Shown piece after piece: positions 43,909 through 57,478 of a stretch of 64,000 bases of DNA. Source of the stretch: Lysinibacillus sp. FSL W8-0992 (GTDB lineage: Bacteria > Bacillota > Bacilli > Bacillales_A > Planococcaceae). Position 1 is the first letter of the stretch. Each line of letters begins with the position of its first letter. The notes under the pieces were generated by a model, which was given only the letters and a program-made list of their open reading frames with translations, was not told the DNA's origin and made no database searches. The position numbers were made by a program, and so were the translations under genes. Location: assembly GCF_038008685.1 (NCBI RefSeq), contig NZ_JBBOZQ010000001.1, positions 4,092,001 to 4,156,000 of the forward strand. Direction: 5' to 3'.

Positions 43909-46900
43909 CTAGAAAAGCGATAACTGATTGGCATCAGGCATGCCTTCCAAACAACCTAATTGATCCATGTACTCAATTAATGTTTTCGACACACGACCTC
44001 GTTGCTGTAAATCTTCTTTCGATAAAAATTCACCATTCTCACGTGCAGCTACGATTGTTTTGGCAACGTTCGTTCCGAGTCCTGGAATGGCATCAAAAGG
44101 TGGAATTAAGGAATTGCCATCAATTATAAACTCGCTAGCTTGTGAACGATATAAATCAACCTTTTGGAAGCTCATACCACGTTCACACATTTCAAGTGCA
44201 AGTTCCATTACAGTTAGTAAGTTTTTCTCTTTTGTAGAAGCATCTAGTCCCTTAATATTGATTTCATCTATTTTTGCACGAATCATTTGAGAACCTTGCG
44301 TCATCGAAATTAAATCAAAATCATCTGCTCTTACTGTGAAGTAGGCAGCGTAATATAAGATTGGAAAATGCACTTTAAACCAAGCAATACGTACTGCCAT
44401 TAAAACATAGGCAGCAGCATGGGCTTTAGGGAACATATATTTTATCTTTTTACATGATTCGATATACCAACCAGGTACTTTATTTGCTAGCATTTCTGCT
44501 TCAAATTCTTCTGATAAGCCTTTCCCTTTACGAACAGACTCCATAATTTTAAAGGCTAAAGACGGTTCAAGTCCTTGGTATATTAAATACACCATAATGT
44601 CATCACGACAGCCGATTACTTCTTTTAATACGCATGTACCATTTTGAATAAGTTCCTGCGCATTACCTAGCCATACATCCGTTCCATGTGAAAGTCCTGA
44701 AATTTGGACAAGCTCTGAGAATGTAGATGGTTTTGTATCTTCTAGCATTTGACGGACAAATCGTGTACCAAATTCCGGAATACCTAATGTTCCCGTCTTA
44801 CAACCAATTTGCTTTTCTGTCACGCCTAGAGATTCAGGTGAACTAAAAATTTTCATAACGAACGGATCATCTGTTGGAATTGTTTTCGGATCGATTCCAG
44901 ATAAATCCTGTAACATCCGAATTACGGTCGGATCATCGTGTCCAAGTATATCGAGCTTCAAAATATTGTCATGAATAGAGTGGAAATCAAAGTGTGTTGT
45001 TTTCCATTCGGAATCCTGTGCATCCGCTGGGAACTGCACTGGTGAGAAATCATAAATGTCCATATAATCCGGTACAACAATAATCCCACCTGGATGTTGA
45101 CCTGTTGTCCGTTTAACGCCTGTACAGCCCTGTACTAAACGGTCTACTTCAGCGCCTCGGAAATGAAGATTGTTGTCGCTCGCATACCCTTTAACGTAAC
45201 CATATGCTGTTTTTTCCGCAACAGTACCTATTGTTCCAGCACGGAATACATATTCTTCACCAAACAGTACTTTAGTATAGTTGTGGGCCTGCGGTTGATA
45301 TTCACCTGAGAAGTTCAAATCGATATCAGGTACTTTATCCCCTTTAAAGCCAAGGAACGTTTCAAACGGAATATCTTGTCCATCTTTTTTATATGGTGTG
45401 CCACACTCAGTACAATCTTTATTTGGTAAGTCGTAACCTGAGCTAACCGAACCGTCATTGAAAAACTCGGAATGCTTACAATTTGGACAAATATAATGAG
45501 GTGGTAATGGGTTTACCTCCGTAATCTCCATAAAGGTTGCAACTAATGAAGAACCTACCGAACCGCGAGAACCTACTAAGTAACCGTCAGCAAGTGATTT
45601 TTTTACGAGCTTCGCGGAAATTAAGTAAATAACGCCAAATCCATGGCCTAAAATCGACTTTAATTCTTTTTCAATACGCGCTTTTACGATTTCAGGTAAT
45701 TCTTCACCATATATACGATGTGCCATTTCATACGTTAAATTTGTTACTTCATCATCGGAGCCTTCAATTTTTGGCGTATATAAATCATCTTTAATTGGCT
45801 TCACATCGCCAATCATATCAGCGACTTTTTGCGTATTTGTGACAACTATTTCTTTCGCAAGATCAGGACCTAAAAAGTCAAAGTCCTTCAGCATCTCATC
45901 AGTCGTTCTAAAATGTACTTCTGGAAGCTTAGATTTATTTAAAATATTGGCGCCTCCTTGGGAACCAATCAATATTTGTCTAAACATTCCATCGTTTGGA
46001 TCTAAATAATGAACATTGCCAGTAGCGACTACAGGCTTATTCATCTTTTTCCCGAGCTTTACAAGCTTGCGTATAATATCTTCAATTGTCCATTCATCAC
46101 GGACGACATTACGTTCAATTAAAGGTGCATAAACAGCCTTTGGTTGCACTTCGATATAATCGTAAAATCTTGCAACCTGTTCCGCTTCTTCTGGGGATTT
46201 ATTCATCATTGTTTCAAACACTTCACCGTTACTACAGCCTGAACCAATTAATAACCCCTCTCTATACTGTTCCAGTGTAGAGCGTGTTACACGAGGCACA
46301 CGGTAGAACGTTTTTGTGTGAGAATGAGACACAATTTTAAATAAATTTTTCAAACCATCATTATTGACTGCTAGAATCGTACAATGCATCGGTCGCGCTT
46401 TTTTATATGCATCTCCACCACCAACATGCTTATTGAAATCATCGTGATATTTAATGCCTAGTTCATCGGCTTCTTTTAACAGATGCAACAATAAATAGCC
46501 TGTTGCTTCTGTATCATAAATCGCACGGTGATGCTGCGTTAATTCAATACCGAATTTTTTACAAAGAGTATTTAAACGATGATTTTTCATTGTTGGATGG
46601 AGCAAACGGGCAAGTTCTAGTGTATCGATAACTGGATGAATCGTTTCTTCAAGTCCGTATTTTTTATAGCCAGTATATAAGAAGCCCATATCGAAAGATG
46701 CATTGTGTGCCACTACGATAGCTTCCCCTATAAAGGCATGGAATTCATGGATAACTTGTTCCACTTCAGGCGCATTGCGAACCATATCATCAGTAATGCC
46801 AGTCAGTTCGATAGTCGTAGCTGACAGTGCATGATGTGGATTTGCAAAACTTTCGTATTTATCGATGACATGTCCACCTTTAATTTTCACTGCTGCGAGC

Positions 46901-48240
46901 TCAATAATTGTATCGTAGGCAGTAGAAAGACCTGTTGTTTCGACGTCAAAGACAACATATGTTGCTTCGTCTAATGCACGATGCTCGGAAGCATAAGCGA
47001 TAGGTACTCCGTCATCCACTAAATTTGCTTCTAAACCGTAAATAACTTTAATGCCATGTTTTTTCCCTGCTCCGTATGCATCCGGGAAAGATTGCACAAC
47101 AGCATGGTCTGTAATCGCAATGGCTGGATGGCCCCATTTAGCAGCCTGTGCCACTAATCTATCTACTGGCGTTACCGCATCCATTTGACTCATCGGTGTA
47201 TGCAAATGCAACTCTACTCGTTTTTCACCCTCTGGTGCCTTGTCCTGACGTGTTTCTTTTTTAATTTCATTGATATCATTTGCCATCACAATTAAATCAC
47301 GAATAAAGGTATCGGTTTGAACTGAGCCACGTACTTTTACCCACATACCTTTTTTCAAATGTTGCATCAGTTCTGCATCGTCATTATCACGCGAGAACAT
47401 TTTAACAACGATTGAATCTGTATAGTCGGTAATTTTAATTTGTAGAAGTGAGCGTCCACTTTTTAACTCTCTAATTTCTGTATCAAAGACAAAGCCTTCA
47501 ATAATGACGCGTCGTTCTTCTTCCACTATGCGCTTAATTTCCATAATTTCATCGTCTTTAATTTGCATGCCAAGCTGGAATGGGCGATCGCCAAGCGCTG
47601 CCAATGCTGGGTTGTCCTTTTTATCCTGCTCACGTTTTTGGAAGTCTTGCATCGCTTGCTGTGCCATCGCTGCTTCCTCTAAACGTTTTTGCTCGATAAA
47701 GGCTTGTTGCGCCTCACGCATCTCATCTGTTTCCTCTTGGAGCATAAAATCAAACGCAATTTGTGGGAAACCAAATTGACTGTAACTCATTGCAAGCTTA
47801 TCTGCATATTTTGTTTTTAGCATCATTAGTTCCATGTTCTGCACGCAGGACACCGTAATTTTTTGCCCATTCCACATCGGGATTTGCGATACAAGGCAGT
47901 TTTTTAACGGTGGCGCCATATCATCGATTTGCTCAATAATCGTTAACCAATACGATTGTATAAGTTCTTCCGTTACATCTTTTTCAACTGTTTCAAAGGT
48001 TGTTTCAATTTGCGCAATAGCAGCGAATTTTTCAGCTAGATGTGTACGAAATAGTTGATATAACGGAAATGGAAGTATGCCACGTAATTTAATATTAAAA
48101 TGCCAGAGTCTATTCTTTTTATGCACCGTTAGACGTGATAACTCGCCTTCTTCAAAAAAAGACATGTATACATCATCTGTTAACTCTAGTTGTTGCAAGA
48201 GCATTCGAAATCTCTGTCTTGCTTCTTGTTGCTGTTCCAA
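43909..48240 (-). CDS. polC: DNA polymerase III PolC-type alpha subunit
   Basis: Main replicative polymerase of low-GC Gram-positives, 1443 residues. In order: N-terminal domain, OB fold (about 230-320), PHP segment ([19 protein letters not shown]), inserted DEDD 3'-5' proofreading exonuclease ([19 protein letters not shown]), palm/fingers, and the zinc-binding [11 protein letters not shown] ... CTECG. The start is a TTG giving [17 protein letters not shown], eight bases after AAGTAGGTG. This aligns with the B. subtilis N-terminus; the ATG seven codons upstream has no ribosome-binding site. The gene ends at a terminator before rimP. Confidence 0.98.
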   Translation of the reverse strand: MEQQQEARQRFRMLLQQLELTDDVYMSFFEEGELSRLTVHKKNRLWHFNIKLRGILPFPLYQLFRTHLAEKFAAIAQIETTFETVEKDVTEELIQSYWLTIIEQIDDMAPPLKNCLVSQIPMWNGQKITVSCVQNMELMMLKTKYADKLAMSYSQFGFPQIAFDFMLQEETDEMREAQQAFIEQKRLEEAAMAQQAMQDFQKREQDKKDNPALAALGDRPFQLGMQIKDDEIMEIKRIVEEERRVIIEGFVFDTEIRELKSGRSLLQIKITDYTDSIVVKMFSRDNDDAELMQHLKKGMWVKVRGSVQTDTFIRDLIVMANDINEIKKETRQDKAPEGEKRVELHLHTPMSQMDAVTPVDRLVAQAAKWGHPAIAITDHAVVQSFPDAYGAGKKHGIKVIYGLEANLVDDGVPIAYASEHRALDEATYVVFDVETTGLSTAYDTIIELAAVKIKGGHVIDKYESFANPHHALSATTIELTGITDDMVRNAPEVEQVIHEFHAFIGEAIVVAHNASFDMGFLYTGYKKYGLEETIHPVIDTLELARLLHPTMKNHRLNTLCKKFGIELTQHHRAIYDTEATGYLLLHLLKEADELGIKYHDDFNKHVGGGDAYKKARPMHCTILAVNNDGLKNLFKIVSHSHTKTFYRVPRVTRSTLEQYREGLLIGSGCSNGEVFETMMNKSPEEAEQVARFYDYIEVQPKAVYAPLIERNVVRDEWTIEDIIRKLVKLGKKMNKPVVATGNVHYLDPNDGMFRQILIGSQGGANILNKSKLPEVHFRTTDEMLKDFDFLGPDLAKEIVVTNTQKVADMIGDVKPIKDDLYTPKIEGSDDEVTNLTYEMAHRIYGEELPEIVKARIEKELKSILGHGFGVIYLISAKLVKKSLADGYLVGSRGSVGSSLVATFMEITEVNPLPPHYICPNCKHSEFFNDGSVSSGYDLPNKDCTECGTPYKKDGQDIPFETFLGFKGDKVPDIDLNFSGEYQPQAHNYTKVLFGEEYVFRAGTIGTVAEKTAYGYVKGYASDNNLHFRGAEVDRLVQGCTGVKRTTGQHPGGIIVVPDYMDIYDFSPVQFPADAQDSEWKTTHFDFHSIHDNILKLDILGHDDPTVIRMLQDLSGIDPKTIPTDDPFVMKIFSSPESLGVTEKQIGCKTGTLGIPEFGTRFVRQMLEDTKPSTFSELVQISGLSHGTDVWLGNAQELIQNGTCVLKEVIGCRDDIMVYLIYQGLEPSLAFKIMESVRKGKGLSEEFEAEMLANKVPGWYIESCKKIKYMFPKAHAAAYVLMAVRIAWFKVHFPILYYAAYFTVRADDFDLISMTQGSQMIRAKIDEINIKGLDASTKEKNLLTVMELALEMCERGMSFQKVDLYRSQASEFIIDGNSLIPPFDAIPGLGTNVAKTIVAARENGEFLSKEDLQQRGRVSKTLIEYMDQLGCLEGMPDANQLSLF

Positions 48241-48330
48241 TCGGTCGACACCTACTTTCATTTAAAGAGAAGGAGGCAGTCTTAATAGCCTCTTGTTCTA
48301 TTTTTATCTAGCGAATACTATTCAAATTTG

Positions 48331-48440
48331 AAGCAAAAAAATTCGCTCCCTTTCCACGGGCAAATCCGCAAACCTCACATTGTTTTTGCACTGTGAGATC
48401 TGCTTGGCTTCCCGTAGGAGTGTCGCGAATTCGTTTGCTT
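48331..48440. repeat. Dispersed imperfect palindrome, copy D
   Basis: About 110 bp bounded by near-perfect 16-base inverted ends (AAGCAAAAAAATTCGC and GCGAATTCGTTTGCTT). The left arm CCCTTTCCACGGGCA, centre GCAAACCTCACAT and right arm CCCGTAGGAGTGTCG parallel copy B. Lies between proS and polC. Confidence 0.72.
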
Positions 48441-48515
48441 AATCCTCATTCTTCATTAAAAGATGCTTTTAGTATGAGCATCTAAATCTATTGAGCTTAA
48501 TCTTCCCAAAGGATA

Positions 48516-50222
<1,707 letters not shown>

Positions 50223-50278
50223 TCAGTGTTCCACCTTTTTAATAAATAAATTTATACTCTAATTAGCATAAACAAATT

Positions 50279-50321
50279 TAGCTTTGAACGCAATGTTTCA
50301 AAATAATTGCGCTCAAAGCTA
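50279..50321 (-). terminator. Hairpin between rseP and proS
   Basis: 16-bp stem (TAGCTTTGAGCGCAAT with ATTGCGTTCAAAGCTA, one G-U pair) and an 11-base loop. The downstream sequence AATTTGTTT is only weakly T-rich, so it may attenuate or act as a processing site rather than terminate fully. Confidence 0.6.
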
Positions 50322-50420
50322 TTTTACAATTTAATTTCACTTAGGCATAACCTTATCTAAAGTTTACTTTGTATAAGTTTCAGACGTTGGAAATACGAAA
50401 GTATACTGTCGTTAAACTTG

Positions 50421-51683
50421 TTAGAAGAAGAATCGTTGTATATCATTCCACGTAACAACGACCATTAATATCATAAGCAATACGATACCTACGAAGTGAA
50501 CCATACCTTCTTTTTGACGATCAATCGGTTTACCTCTTACAGCTTCAAAGCCAAAGAACAATAATCGTCCACCATCTAACGCTGGAAGTGGCAATAGGTT
50601 CATAATACCAAGGTTGATACTTAGCATAGCAGCAAAATTCATTAATGCGAAAATTCCCCATGCTGCAACTTCCTCAGTTGTTTTATAAATACCTACAGGT
50701 CCTGATAGTGCATCAATTGTAAACTTCCCTGTAATAAGCATTCCTAATAATTCAAAGATACGAACCGTCATATTATATGTTTCCTGTGCTCCGTAAACTA
50801 CAGCCTTTATAGGATTAAAAACACGAGGACTTTCATACTTGACACCTATTTGCCCTAATGTTTCGCCATTACTTTCAACGGCCTTTACTGTCATGTTAAG
50901 GTTTTCTACTTGTCCACCACGCTCAACAGTTACATTAATATTTTGATCAGGGCGATTTTGTACTATGGCAGCTAAATCTTGCCACTTTTCAACAGCTTGT
51001 CCATCGATAGATGTAACCTTATCCCCTGCAAGCATACCTGCCTGTGCTGCTGGATCGTTTGCAACTACTTCAGTAATAATAGGCTCATATGTTGGTACAC
51101 CATTTAACAAGCCGATTAACATATAGATGAAAAAGGCTAAAATAAAGTTAAATAATGGTCCTGCAAAAATTGTCATTGCACGTTGACCAACCGTTTTTGC
51201 GTTAAATTGACGATCGTATGGCGCAATAACGGTTTCTTTGCCGTTTTCTACAACAACACAATCTCTTGCAACACTATAACGAACTAATTTTTCTTCTTCA
51301 TCATAGCCTTCAATAAATAAGTCTCGTTCTAAGTCAGCACGTTCCACTTCTAAAAATAATAAATCTGGTAATTGCTTATTATTTTGATTAAAAATGATTT
51401 TTTTTACGATATTATCTTCATTGACAATAATCCCTACACGGTAACCTGGCTGTAATTCAACACCATCCATGTCCTCCCCTGCCATACGGACATATCCACC
51501 GATTGGCAATAAACGGACTGTATAAATTGTTTCACCATGCATCTTACCATAGATTTTCGGACCCATACCGATTGCGAATTCACGAACCATAATTCCTGCA
51601 CGTTTCGCAAAAAGGAAGTGACCAAGTTCATGGAAGAACACGAGCAAGCCAAATATTAAAATAAATGCAACGGCTGTTTGCAT
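50421..51683 (-). CDS. rseP: Site-2 intramembrane protease RseP/RasP
   Basis: Membrane zinc protease that clears anti-sigma factors and signal peptides. 420 residues: HELGH zinc motif at residues 18-22 in the first helix, a PDZ domain (about 190-275), and the second ligand motif LDGG in NLLPLPALDGGRLL. ATG after GAGGTGGGG. Follows dxr by about 48 bases. Confidence 0.97.
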   Translation of the reverse strand: MQTAVAFILIFGLLVFFHELGHFLFAKRAGIMVREFAIGMGPKIYGKMHGETIYTVRLLPIGGYVRMAGEDMDGVELQPGYRVGIIVNEDNIVKKIIFNQNNKQLPDLLFLEVERADLERDLFIEGYDEEEKLVRYSVARDCVVVENGKETVIAPYDRQFNAKTVGQRAMTIFAGPLFNFILAFFIYMLIGLLNGVPTYEPIITEVVANDPAAQAGMLAGDKVTSIDGQAVEKWQDLAAIVQNRPDQNINVTVERGGQVENLNMTVKAVESNGETLGQIGVKYESPRVFNPIKAVVYGAQETYNMTVRIFELLGMLITGKFTIDALSGPVGIYKTTEEVAAWGIFALMNFAAMLSINLGIMNLLPLPALDGGRLLFFGFEAVRGKPIDRQKEGMVHFVGIVLLMILMVVVTWNDIQRFFF

Positions 51684-51731
51684 AATACCCCACCTCTTTA
51701 AAAGCGAATAGTTAACGATAGCTTCCTGTCG

Positions 51732-52877
51732 TTATTTTACCATGTCTAACACTATTTTTCTTGTTTCTCTGTCCACATGTAAAATTGTTTGTAAATCTGG
51801 TACTAAAATATTATTGTGTCCCTGCATTACACGTTCAATTGTTTCATCAATTTCAAGGAAAGTTATTTTCCCTTGTAAAAATGCTGCGACTGCTGCTTCA
51901 TTTGCTGCATTCATTGCAGTTAAAATTGTACCGCCTGTACGTCCTGCCTCAAATGCTAATCGCAATGCTGGATAGCGATCAAAATCCATTTCTTTAAAAT
52001 GTAGCTGACCTATTTGCGCTAAATTAAGTCGTTGACCATTATGAAGCGGTATACGGTCTGGATAGCTTAAAGCGTACTGGATAGGGACACGCATATCTGG
52101 AGTACCAAGCTGAGCAATAACACTAGTATCATGATACTCAACTAGAGAGTGAATAATACTTTCTCTGTGTAAAAGAACATCAATTTTATCATAAGGCATA
52201 TCAAATAAGACATGTGCTTCTATGACTTCAAGCCCTTTATTCATCATCGTAGCGGAATCTATCGTAATTTTTGCGCCCATCGACCAGTTTGGATGATTGA
52301 GTGCATCTGCAACCGTAACATGTTTTAACTCTTCACGTGTTTTGTCGCGGAAACTACCACCAGAAGCTGTAATAATTAAACGCTCAATATTTTTTGGATT
52401 TTCACCATTCATTGATTGGAATATAGCAGAATGCTCACTATCAACCGGTAATATTGGAGCATTGTATTTTTTCGCTTCAGCCATCACTAAGTGCCCAGCT
52501 GTTACTAGCGTTTCCTTATTGGCAATAGCAATTGTTTTGCCCATGCGAATTGCAGCTAGGGTGGATTCAAGACCAACGCTACCGAGCACTGCATTTACAA
52601 GTACCGTCGAATCAGGATGTATAGCAACCTCTACAAGCCCCTTAGCACCAAATGTAAAGTGTACTTGCGGGTAGTCTTTTGCAAGCATACGTGCATCTTC
52701 CTCAAGCTGAACAGATACAAGTTCAGGCTGTAAGGTTTCAATCATTTCACGTGTTTTTTCTATGTTTTTCCCTGAAGAAAACGCTACAAGATGAAATGCA
52801 TCACGTTGTTCTTTTAAAATATCATAGGTTTGCCAACCGATAGAACCAGTTGCACCCAATAAACTAATTTTTTTCAC
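51732..52877 (-). CDS. dxr: 1-deoxy-D-xylulose-5-phosphate reductoisomerase
   Basis: Second enzyme of the MEP isoprenoid pathway, making MEP with NADPH and Mn/Mg. 381 residues: NADPH motif GATGSIG (8-14) and [10 protein letters not shown] metal-binding segment. The start is a GTG giving [11 protein letters not shown] after AAAGGGGACG; upstream ATG codons do not have such a site. Sits between cdsA and rseP. Confidence 0.97.
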   Translation of the reverse strand: MKKISLLGATGSIGWQTYDILKEQRDAFHLVAFSSGKNIEKTREMIETLQPELVSVQLEEDARMLAKDYPQVHFTFGAKGLVEVAIHPDSTVLVNAVLGSVGLESTLAAIRMGKTIAIANKETLVTAGHLVMAEAKKYNAPILPVDSEHSAIFQSMNGENPKNIERLIITASGGSFRDKTREELKHVTVADALNHPNWSMGAKITIDSATMMNKGLEVIEAHVLFDMPYDKIDVLLHRESIIHSLVEYHDTSVIAQLGTPDMRVPIQYALSYPDRIPLHNGQRLNLAQIGQLHFKEMDFDRYPALRLAFEAGRTGGTILTAMNAANEAAVAAFLQGKITFLEIDETIERVMQGHNNILVPDLQTILHVDRETRKIVLDMVK

Positions 52878-53021
52878 GACAAAACGTCCCCTTTTTCTAT
52901 CTAAGTGAATCAATGGCATCATTCACATATTCATCAATCACATTGAAATCATTTTCATGAAATTAACTCAACCAAATAAACATTTCGCATTCAACTACTT
53001 AAAGTTAATTTTTTTGCTTAT

Positions 53022-53822
53022 TTAGCTACCGAAGAGATGTAAAAAATGGAGTAAAGGCACTACGAATAATAAACTATCAAAGCGGTCTAAAATCCCGCCA
53101 TGACCTGGTAAAATATTGCCCGAATCTTTCACGTCAAAATGGCGCTTTATCGCTGACTCCACTAAATCACCCATCTGTCCAATGATGGAAGCGAAAATCG
53201 TAATAAAGATTAGTGAAACATAACCATTCGCAAATGGATAAATTGCTTGCATAGCGATAGCAAAAATGACTGCAATGACAATCCCACCAATAAAGCCTTC
53301 AATCGTTTTCTTCGGTGAAATTTCTGGCCATAGCTTATTTTTACCTAATTTTCTACCTACAAAATATGCGCCAGAATCTGTTGTCCACACAACAAGTAAA
53401 CAATATACAACAAACTCAAGACCGTAGCTTCTAGTTTCAATTAAATAATGGAAGCCTAATCCTACATAAAACGCACCAAGCAAAATAAAGCCGATTTCGT
53501 CAAATGTGATTTTATTTTTCACTAGAACAACATATATAAGCAAGAGCATTACGAGTCCATAAATAACCATTAATACAGATGAGTAGCCAATTGCATGCAC
53601 TACCTCATTTGCCCAGTTTTTTGGTATTACGAGCATAATAAGGGTTAATACGCCTACCAACCCTGGTACTGAAAAAATTGAAATACTTTTCATCTTTAGT
53701 ATTTCATAAAAGCCTACAACAGCCATTGCAAGCACAAGTAGTGTAAATGGCACTTTTCCGTAAATGACAAACGGAATAAACAGTGCCGCTGCAATGATTG
53801 CTGTAATAATTCGCTGTTTCAA
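53022..53822 (-). CDS. cdsA: Phosphatidate cytidylyltransferase
   Basis: Makes CDP-diacylglycerol for phospholipid synthesis, upstream of PgsA in the pathway. 266 residues, about seven membrane helices, with the C-terminal CDS signature (GDLVESAIKRHFDVKDSGNILPGHGGILDR region). It starts with TTG overlapping the uppS stop (TTGA), with AAGGGAG upstream. Confidence 0.96.
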   Translation of the reverse strand: MKQRIITAIIAAALFIPFVIYGKVPFTLLVLAMAVVGFYEILKMKSISIFSVPGLVGVLTLIMLVIPKNWANEVVHAIGYSSVLMVIYGLVMLLLIYVVLVKNKITFDEIGFILLGAFYVGLGFHYLIETRSYGLEFVVYCLLVVWTTDSGAYFVGRKLGKNKLWPEISPKKTIEGFIGGIVIAVIFAIAMQAIYPFANGYVSLIFITIFASIIGQMGDLVESAIKRHFDVKDSGNILPGHGGILDRFDSLLFVVPLLHFLHLFGS

Positions 53823-54613
53823 GATGTTTCTTCTCCCTTCAACCCACCGTAACGGCGATTACGTTTTTGATAGTTTTCCACCGCTTCCAGAAAGTTTTCC
53901 TCGTTAAAATCTGGCCACAATGTATCTGTAAACCAAAATTCCGTATAGGCGAGTTGCCATAACATAAAGTTACTTAAACGTACTTCACCACTTGTACGAA
54001 TGAGTAAGTCAGGCTCTGGTAGATGAGCTGTCATTAAATGCGATGTCATACATTCCTCATTTAAGTCTTGTATTGTTAATTGACCGTCCTGCACTTTTTG
54101 AAGCATCGCTTTCATGGCGCTAACCATTTCTGAACGACTGCCATAATTCAAAGCAAAATTTAAAATTAACCCTGTATTATGCTTCGTCTCCTCCATTGCA
54201 TCATACAATGCTTTTTGTGTATGTGCTGGCAAGAGCGTCGGATCCCCAATCATTTCAACACGCACATTGCGCTCCATCATTTCCGGTAAAAAAGAACCCA
54301 AAAATTCAACAGGTAAACGCATCAGAAAATCGACTTCTGGTTTTGGTCGTTTCCAATTTTCAGTAGAGAACGCATACACTGTTAATACTTTTATTCCAAG
54401 ATCAGATGCAAATCTAGTTACCTTCCGTACCGTCTTCATACCTTCATGGTGCCCAGCAACACGTGGCATGGCACGTTTTTTAGCCCAACGTCCATTTCCG
54501 TCCATAATAATCGCTACATGGGCAGGAATCGGCTCGCTTTTCGAAAGGGCAACACGTTCCTCCAATGATAGTATATCCATATTTACTTGTTTACCTAATA
54601 GCTTCTTAAACAT
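53819..54613 (-). CDS. uppS: Undecaprenyl diphosphate synthase
   Basis: cis-Prenyltransferase making the lipid carrier of peptidoglycan and teichoic acid synthesis. 264 residues with catalytic Asp38 in IMDGNGRWAKKR, HHEGM, and the C-terminal DLLIRTSGEVRLSNFMLWQ. ATG after GGGGGAG. Coupled to cdsA. Confidence 0.98.
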   Translation of the reverse strand: MFKKLLGKQVNMDILSLEERVALSKSEPIPAHVAIIMDGNGRWAKKRAMPRVAGHHEGMKTVRKVTRFASDLGIKVLTVYAFSTENWKRPKPEVDFLMRLPVEFLGSFLPEMMERNVRVEMIGDPTLLPAHTQKALYDAMEETKHNTGLILNFALNYGSRSEMVSAMKAMLQKVQDGQLTIQDLNEECMTSHLMTAHLPEPDLLIRTSGEVRLSNFMLWQLAYTEFWFTDTLWPDFNEENFLEAVENYQKRNRRYGGLKGEETS

Positions 54614-54970
54614 GCTAACTCCCCCACTACAACTAATCGGACGTATACTAACCTATCATAACAAACAAAAGTGCCTTTTGTCTTTTTTTTCCCTCTAATT
54701 GACTATGTATGAACTACCTTATTTTAGAACAACATATATCTCAAAGAAATCTTGTCTTTCTACATTCAGCAGCTGCTAGTAAGTCTAAACAAAACCGTAA
54801 TTAGTTTACTAGTTTTACTTCAGTAAACCTTACTGCTCATACATTACATGTGAGAATTGTAGCATCGATAAGAATGAATACTTTTCAATAAAAGAGAAAA
54901 GACGTCCTGTTATATATAGGACGCCTTCATCTCATCAAAAAGTTCCATCTTAGAAATGTAAAGCGCCTGC
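54614..54970. other. Intergenic region frr-uppS (357 bp, no gene seen)
   Basis: Holds the frr terminator, a small palindrome (GTTTACT with AGTAAAC, 54804-54828) and a candidate uppS promoter (minus-strand AAGACA at 54679-54684, 18-base spacer, TATGAT at 54655-54660 with upstream TG). Nothing else recognised. Confidence 0.6.
54899..54927 (-). terminator. Terminator after frr
   Basis: 10-bp stem (AAGGCGTCCT with AGGACGTCTT, one G-U pair) and 9-base loop, followed by TTTTCTCTTTT on the minus strand. Confidence 0.82.
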
Positions 54971-55528
54971 TTACACTTCTAGAATTTCTTTTTCTTTGTC
55001 TTTCGCTACTTGATCTACTTTCACGATGAACTCATCTGTTAATTTTTGGATATCATCACCGTATCCACGTAAATCGTCTTCTGTGATTTCGCCAGCTTTT
55101 TCAAGTTTTTTAAGATCATCATTAGCATCGCGACGAACGTTACGTACTGCGATTTTTGCATCTTCAGCTTCTTTTTTCACTTGTTTTACAAGATCTTTAC
55201 GACGTTCTTCAGTTAATGCAGGAATCATTAAACGAATAACAGAACCATCATTAGTTGGTGTAATACCAATATCCGATTTCATAATTGCTTTTTCGATTTC
55301 ACCTAAAATTGTTTTATCGTAAGGTGTAATAACTAGCAAACGAGCTTCAGGTACAGCAACACCCGCAAGTTGGTTAATCGGTGTTGGTGCTCCATAATAC
55401 TCTACAGAAATACGATCTAGTAGAGATGCGTTTGCACGACCTGCTCGGATTGATGCTAATTCACGTGAAAAAGCAGCAATTGATTTATTCATTTTTTCTT
55501 TAGCTTGTTCTAAGACTTGTTTAGTCAT
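54971..55528 (-). CDS. frr: Ribosome recycling factor
   Basis: Splits post-termination ribosomes with EF-G. 185 residues, full length; [17 protein letters not shown] and the C-terminal three-helix bundle are typical. ATG overlaps the pyrH stop (TAATG), with AGGAGGAATGCATA upstream. Confidence 0.98.
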   Translation of the reverse strand: MTKQVLEQAKEKMNKSIAAFSRELASIRAGRANASLLDRISVEYYGAPTPINQLAGVAVPEARLLVITPYDKTILGEIEKAIMKSDIGITPTNDGSVIRLMIPALTEERRKDLVKQVKKEAEDAKIAVRNVRRDANDDLKKLEKAGEITEDDLRGYGDDIQKLTDEFIVKVDQVAKDKEKEILEV

Positions 55529-56253
55529 TATGCATTCCTCCTAACAACTGTTCCAATTTTCTCGCCTAGTACGGCACGTTTAATATTACCCTGCTCCGTA
55601 ATCGAGAAGACAATTAACGGAATATCGTTATCCATACATAGTGTCGAAGCTGTTGAATCCATTACTTGTAACCCTTGCTGAATAACGTCTAAGTATGTGA
55701 GTGTATCATATTTGATGGCAGTAGTATCGACTTTAGGATCTGCAGAATAGACACCATCTACATTATTTTTCGCCATTAAAATAGCATCTGCGTCAATTTC
55801 AGCTGCTCTTAATGCAGCTGTTGTATCTGTAGAGAAGAACGGGTTACCTGTACCTGCCGCAAAAATAACTACACGTTTTTTCTCTAAATGACGAACTGCT
55901 TTACGACGAATATATGGCTCTGCTACTTGTGTCATCACAATAGAAGATTGCACGCGTGTTTCGATACCTAATTTTTCAAGAGCATCTTGTAATGCTAATG
56001 AGTTCATAACCGTTGCTAGCATCCCCATATAGTCAGCTGCCGCACGATCCATTCCCATTTCACTGCCAATTTTCCCACGCCATATATTACCGCCACCTAC
56101 AACAACAGCAACTTCTACATCAAGATCTACTACTTCTTTCACTTCTTCTGCAACAGACTTGATAATTTTTGGTGATAATCCGAAGCCAGCCTCTCCTGCT
56201 AACGCTTCACCACTTAGTTTAATAACTACTCGTTTATATTGTGGCACACTCAT
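55528..56253 (-). CDS. pyrH: UMP kinase
   Basis: Phosphorylates UMP to UDP; amino-acid-kinase fold, 241 residues, with [23 protein letters not shown] and the [13 protein letters not shown] segment. ATG after GGAGG. Coupled to frr, separated from tsf by a terminator. Confidence 0.98.
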   Translation of the reverse strand: MSVPQYKRVVIKLSGEALAGEAGFGLSPKIIKSVAEEVKEVVDLDVEVAVVVGGGNIWRGKIGSEMGMDRAAADYMGMLATVMNSLALQDALEKLGIETRVQSSIVMTQVAEPYIRRKAVRHLEKKRVVIFAAGTGNPFFSTDTTAALRAAEIDADAILMAKNNVDGVYSADPKVDTTAIKYDTLTYLDVIQQGLQVMDSTASTLCMDNDIPLIVFSITEQGNIKRAVLGEKIGTVVRRNA

Positions 56254-56380
56254 TGTAAACCTCCGTCAGACATTTATTTAAAACATTTCTATTCCTTTTC
56301 CATTATAGTATATCTAACAATAATTGCTAGTTGTGAAAAATGGTAATAGAAAATTCTATCGTTTTTTTCGCTCTTTTCGG

Positions 56381-56418
56381 AAAAATAGGGAACACGTTAT
56401 GTTGTGTTCCCCATTTTT
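56381..56418 (-). terminator. Terminator after tsf
   Basis: 15-bp stem (AAAAATGGGGAACAC with GTGTTCCCTATTTTT, one G-U pair) and 8-base loop; T-rich 3' side. It separates tsf from pyrH. Confidence 0.85.
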
Positions 56419-56490
56419 GTCTAGAAAATCTAGTTATTATTTGATTAGGATCAAATGTAAGCCAATCCATCAAGTGAACTAGTCTACGAA

Positions 56491-57378
56491 TTAGTTACCT
56501 TTAACTTGGTTCATTACTTCTTCTGCGAAGTTATCTTCACGTTTTTCGATACCTTCACCAACAGCATAACGTACGAAGCCAGTTACAGTACCACCAGTTG
56601 TAGCAACGAAGTCACGAACTTTTTGGTCTGAGTTTTTAACGAATGATTGGTCAAGTAAGCAAACGTCTTCGAAGTATTTACCAAGACGACCTTCAACCAT
56701 TTTTGCAACGATGTTTTCTGGTTTACCTTCGTTAAGTGCTTGTTCTGTTAACACTTTACGTTCACGGTCAACTTCTTCTGCAGAAACTTCATCACGAGAA
56801 ACGTAAGTTGGGTTAATAGCTGCGATATGCATAGCAATATCTTTTGCAGCTGAAGCATCTGTAGAACCTTCTAAAGATACTAATACACCAATACGTCCAC
56901 CCATGTGTAGGTAAGAACCAAATGAATCTGCATCAGTTTTAGTTTTCACTTCGAAACGACGAAGAGTAATTTTTTCACCGATAGTTGCAACTGCTGTTGA
57001 AATTTGGTCAGAAATTTTTACACCTTCTGCATTTTCAAGCTCTAATGCTACTTCTACTGATGCTGGTTTAGCAGTAAGTAATTGCTCAGCTAAAGAAGAA
57101 ACTAACACTTGGAATTTATCGTTTTTCGCAACGAAGTCAGTTTCAGCGTTTACTTCAAGAATAATTGCTTCGTTACCTTTTTCTAGAATATAAGTAGTAC
57201 CTTCTGCAGCGATACGGTCAGCTTTTTTAGCAGCTGAAGAAAGACCTTTTTCACGTAGGAAATCGATTGCAGCTTCTAGGTCACCGTCAGTTTGTACTAA
57301 CGCTTTTTTACAGTCCATCATACCAGCGCCAGTTTTTTCGCGTAATTCTTTTACTAATTGTGCAGTAATGTTTGCCAT
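56491..57378 (-). CDS. tsf: Elongation factor Ts
   Basis: Nucleotide exchange factor for EF-Tu, 295 residues. N-terminal UBA-like domain ([19 protein letters not shown]) and core with [14 protein letters not shown] after GAGGAGG. Follows rpsB by about 100 bases with an attenuator-like terminator in between. Confidence 0.98.
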   Translation of the reverse strand: MANITAQLVKELREKTGAGMMDCKKALVQTDGDLEAAIDFLREKGLSSAAKKADRIAAEGTTYILEKGNEAIILEVNAETDFVAKNDKFQVLVSSLAEQLLTAKPASVEVALELENAEGVKISDQISTAVATIGEKITLRRFEVKTKTDADSFGSYLHMGGRIGVLVSLEGSTDASAAKDIAMHIAAINPTYVSRDEVSAEEVDRERKVLTEQALNEGKPENIVAKMVEGRLGKYFEDVCLLDQSFVKNSDQKVRDFVATTGGTVTGFVRYAVGEGIEKREDNFAEEVMNQVKGN

Positions 57379-57427
57379 TTAGTGTTGCCTCCTCAAATTG
57401 GTTAAACTATTTTAGTGATAGGTTCTA

Positions 57428-57467
57428 AAAAAGGTGATAAGGGTTTTGAGCCACTTATCACCTTTTT
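57428..57467 (-). terminator. Terminator/attenuator between rpsB and tsf
   Basis: 14-bp stem AAAAAGGTGATAAG with CTTATCACCTTTTT and a 12-base loop, ending in a six-T run. Likely partial, giving more S2 than EF-Ts mRNA. Confidence 0.85.
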
Positions 57468-57478
57468 GTAAACGTGAA

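Noticed and set aside
50223-50420. T-box leader for proS
   Set aside because: The region upstream of proS holds a 16-bp hairpin but no T-box sequence or specifier structure.
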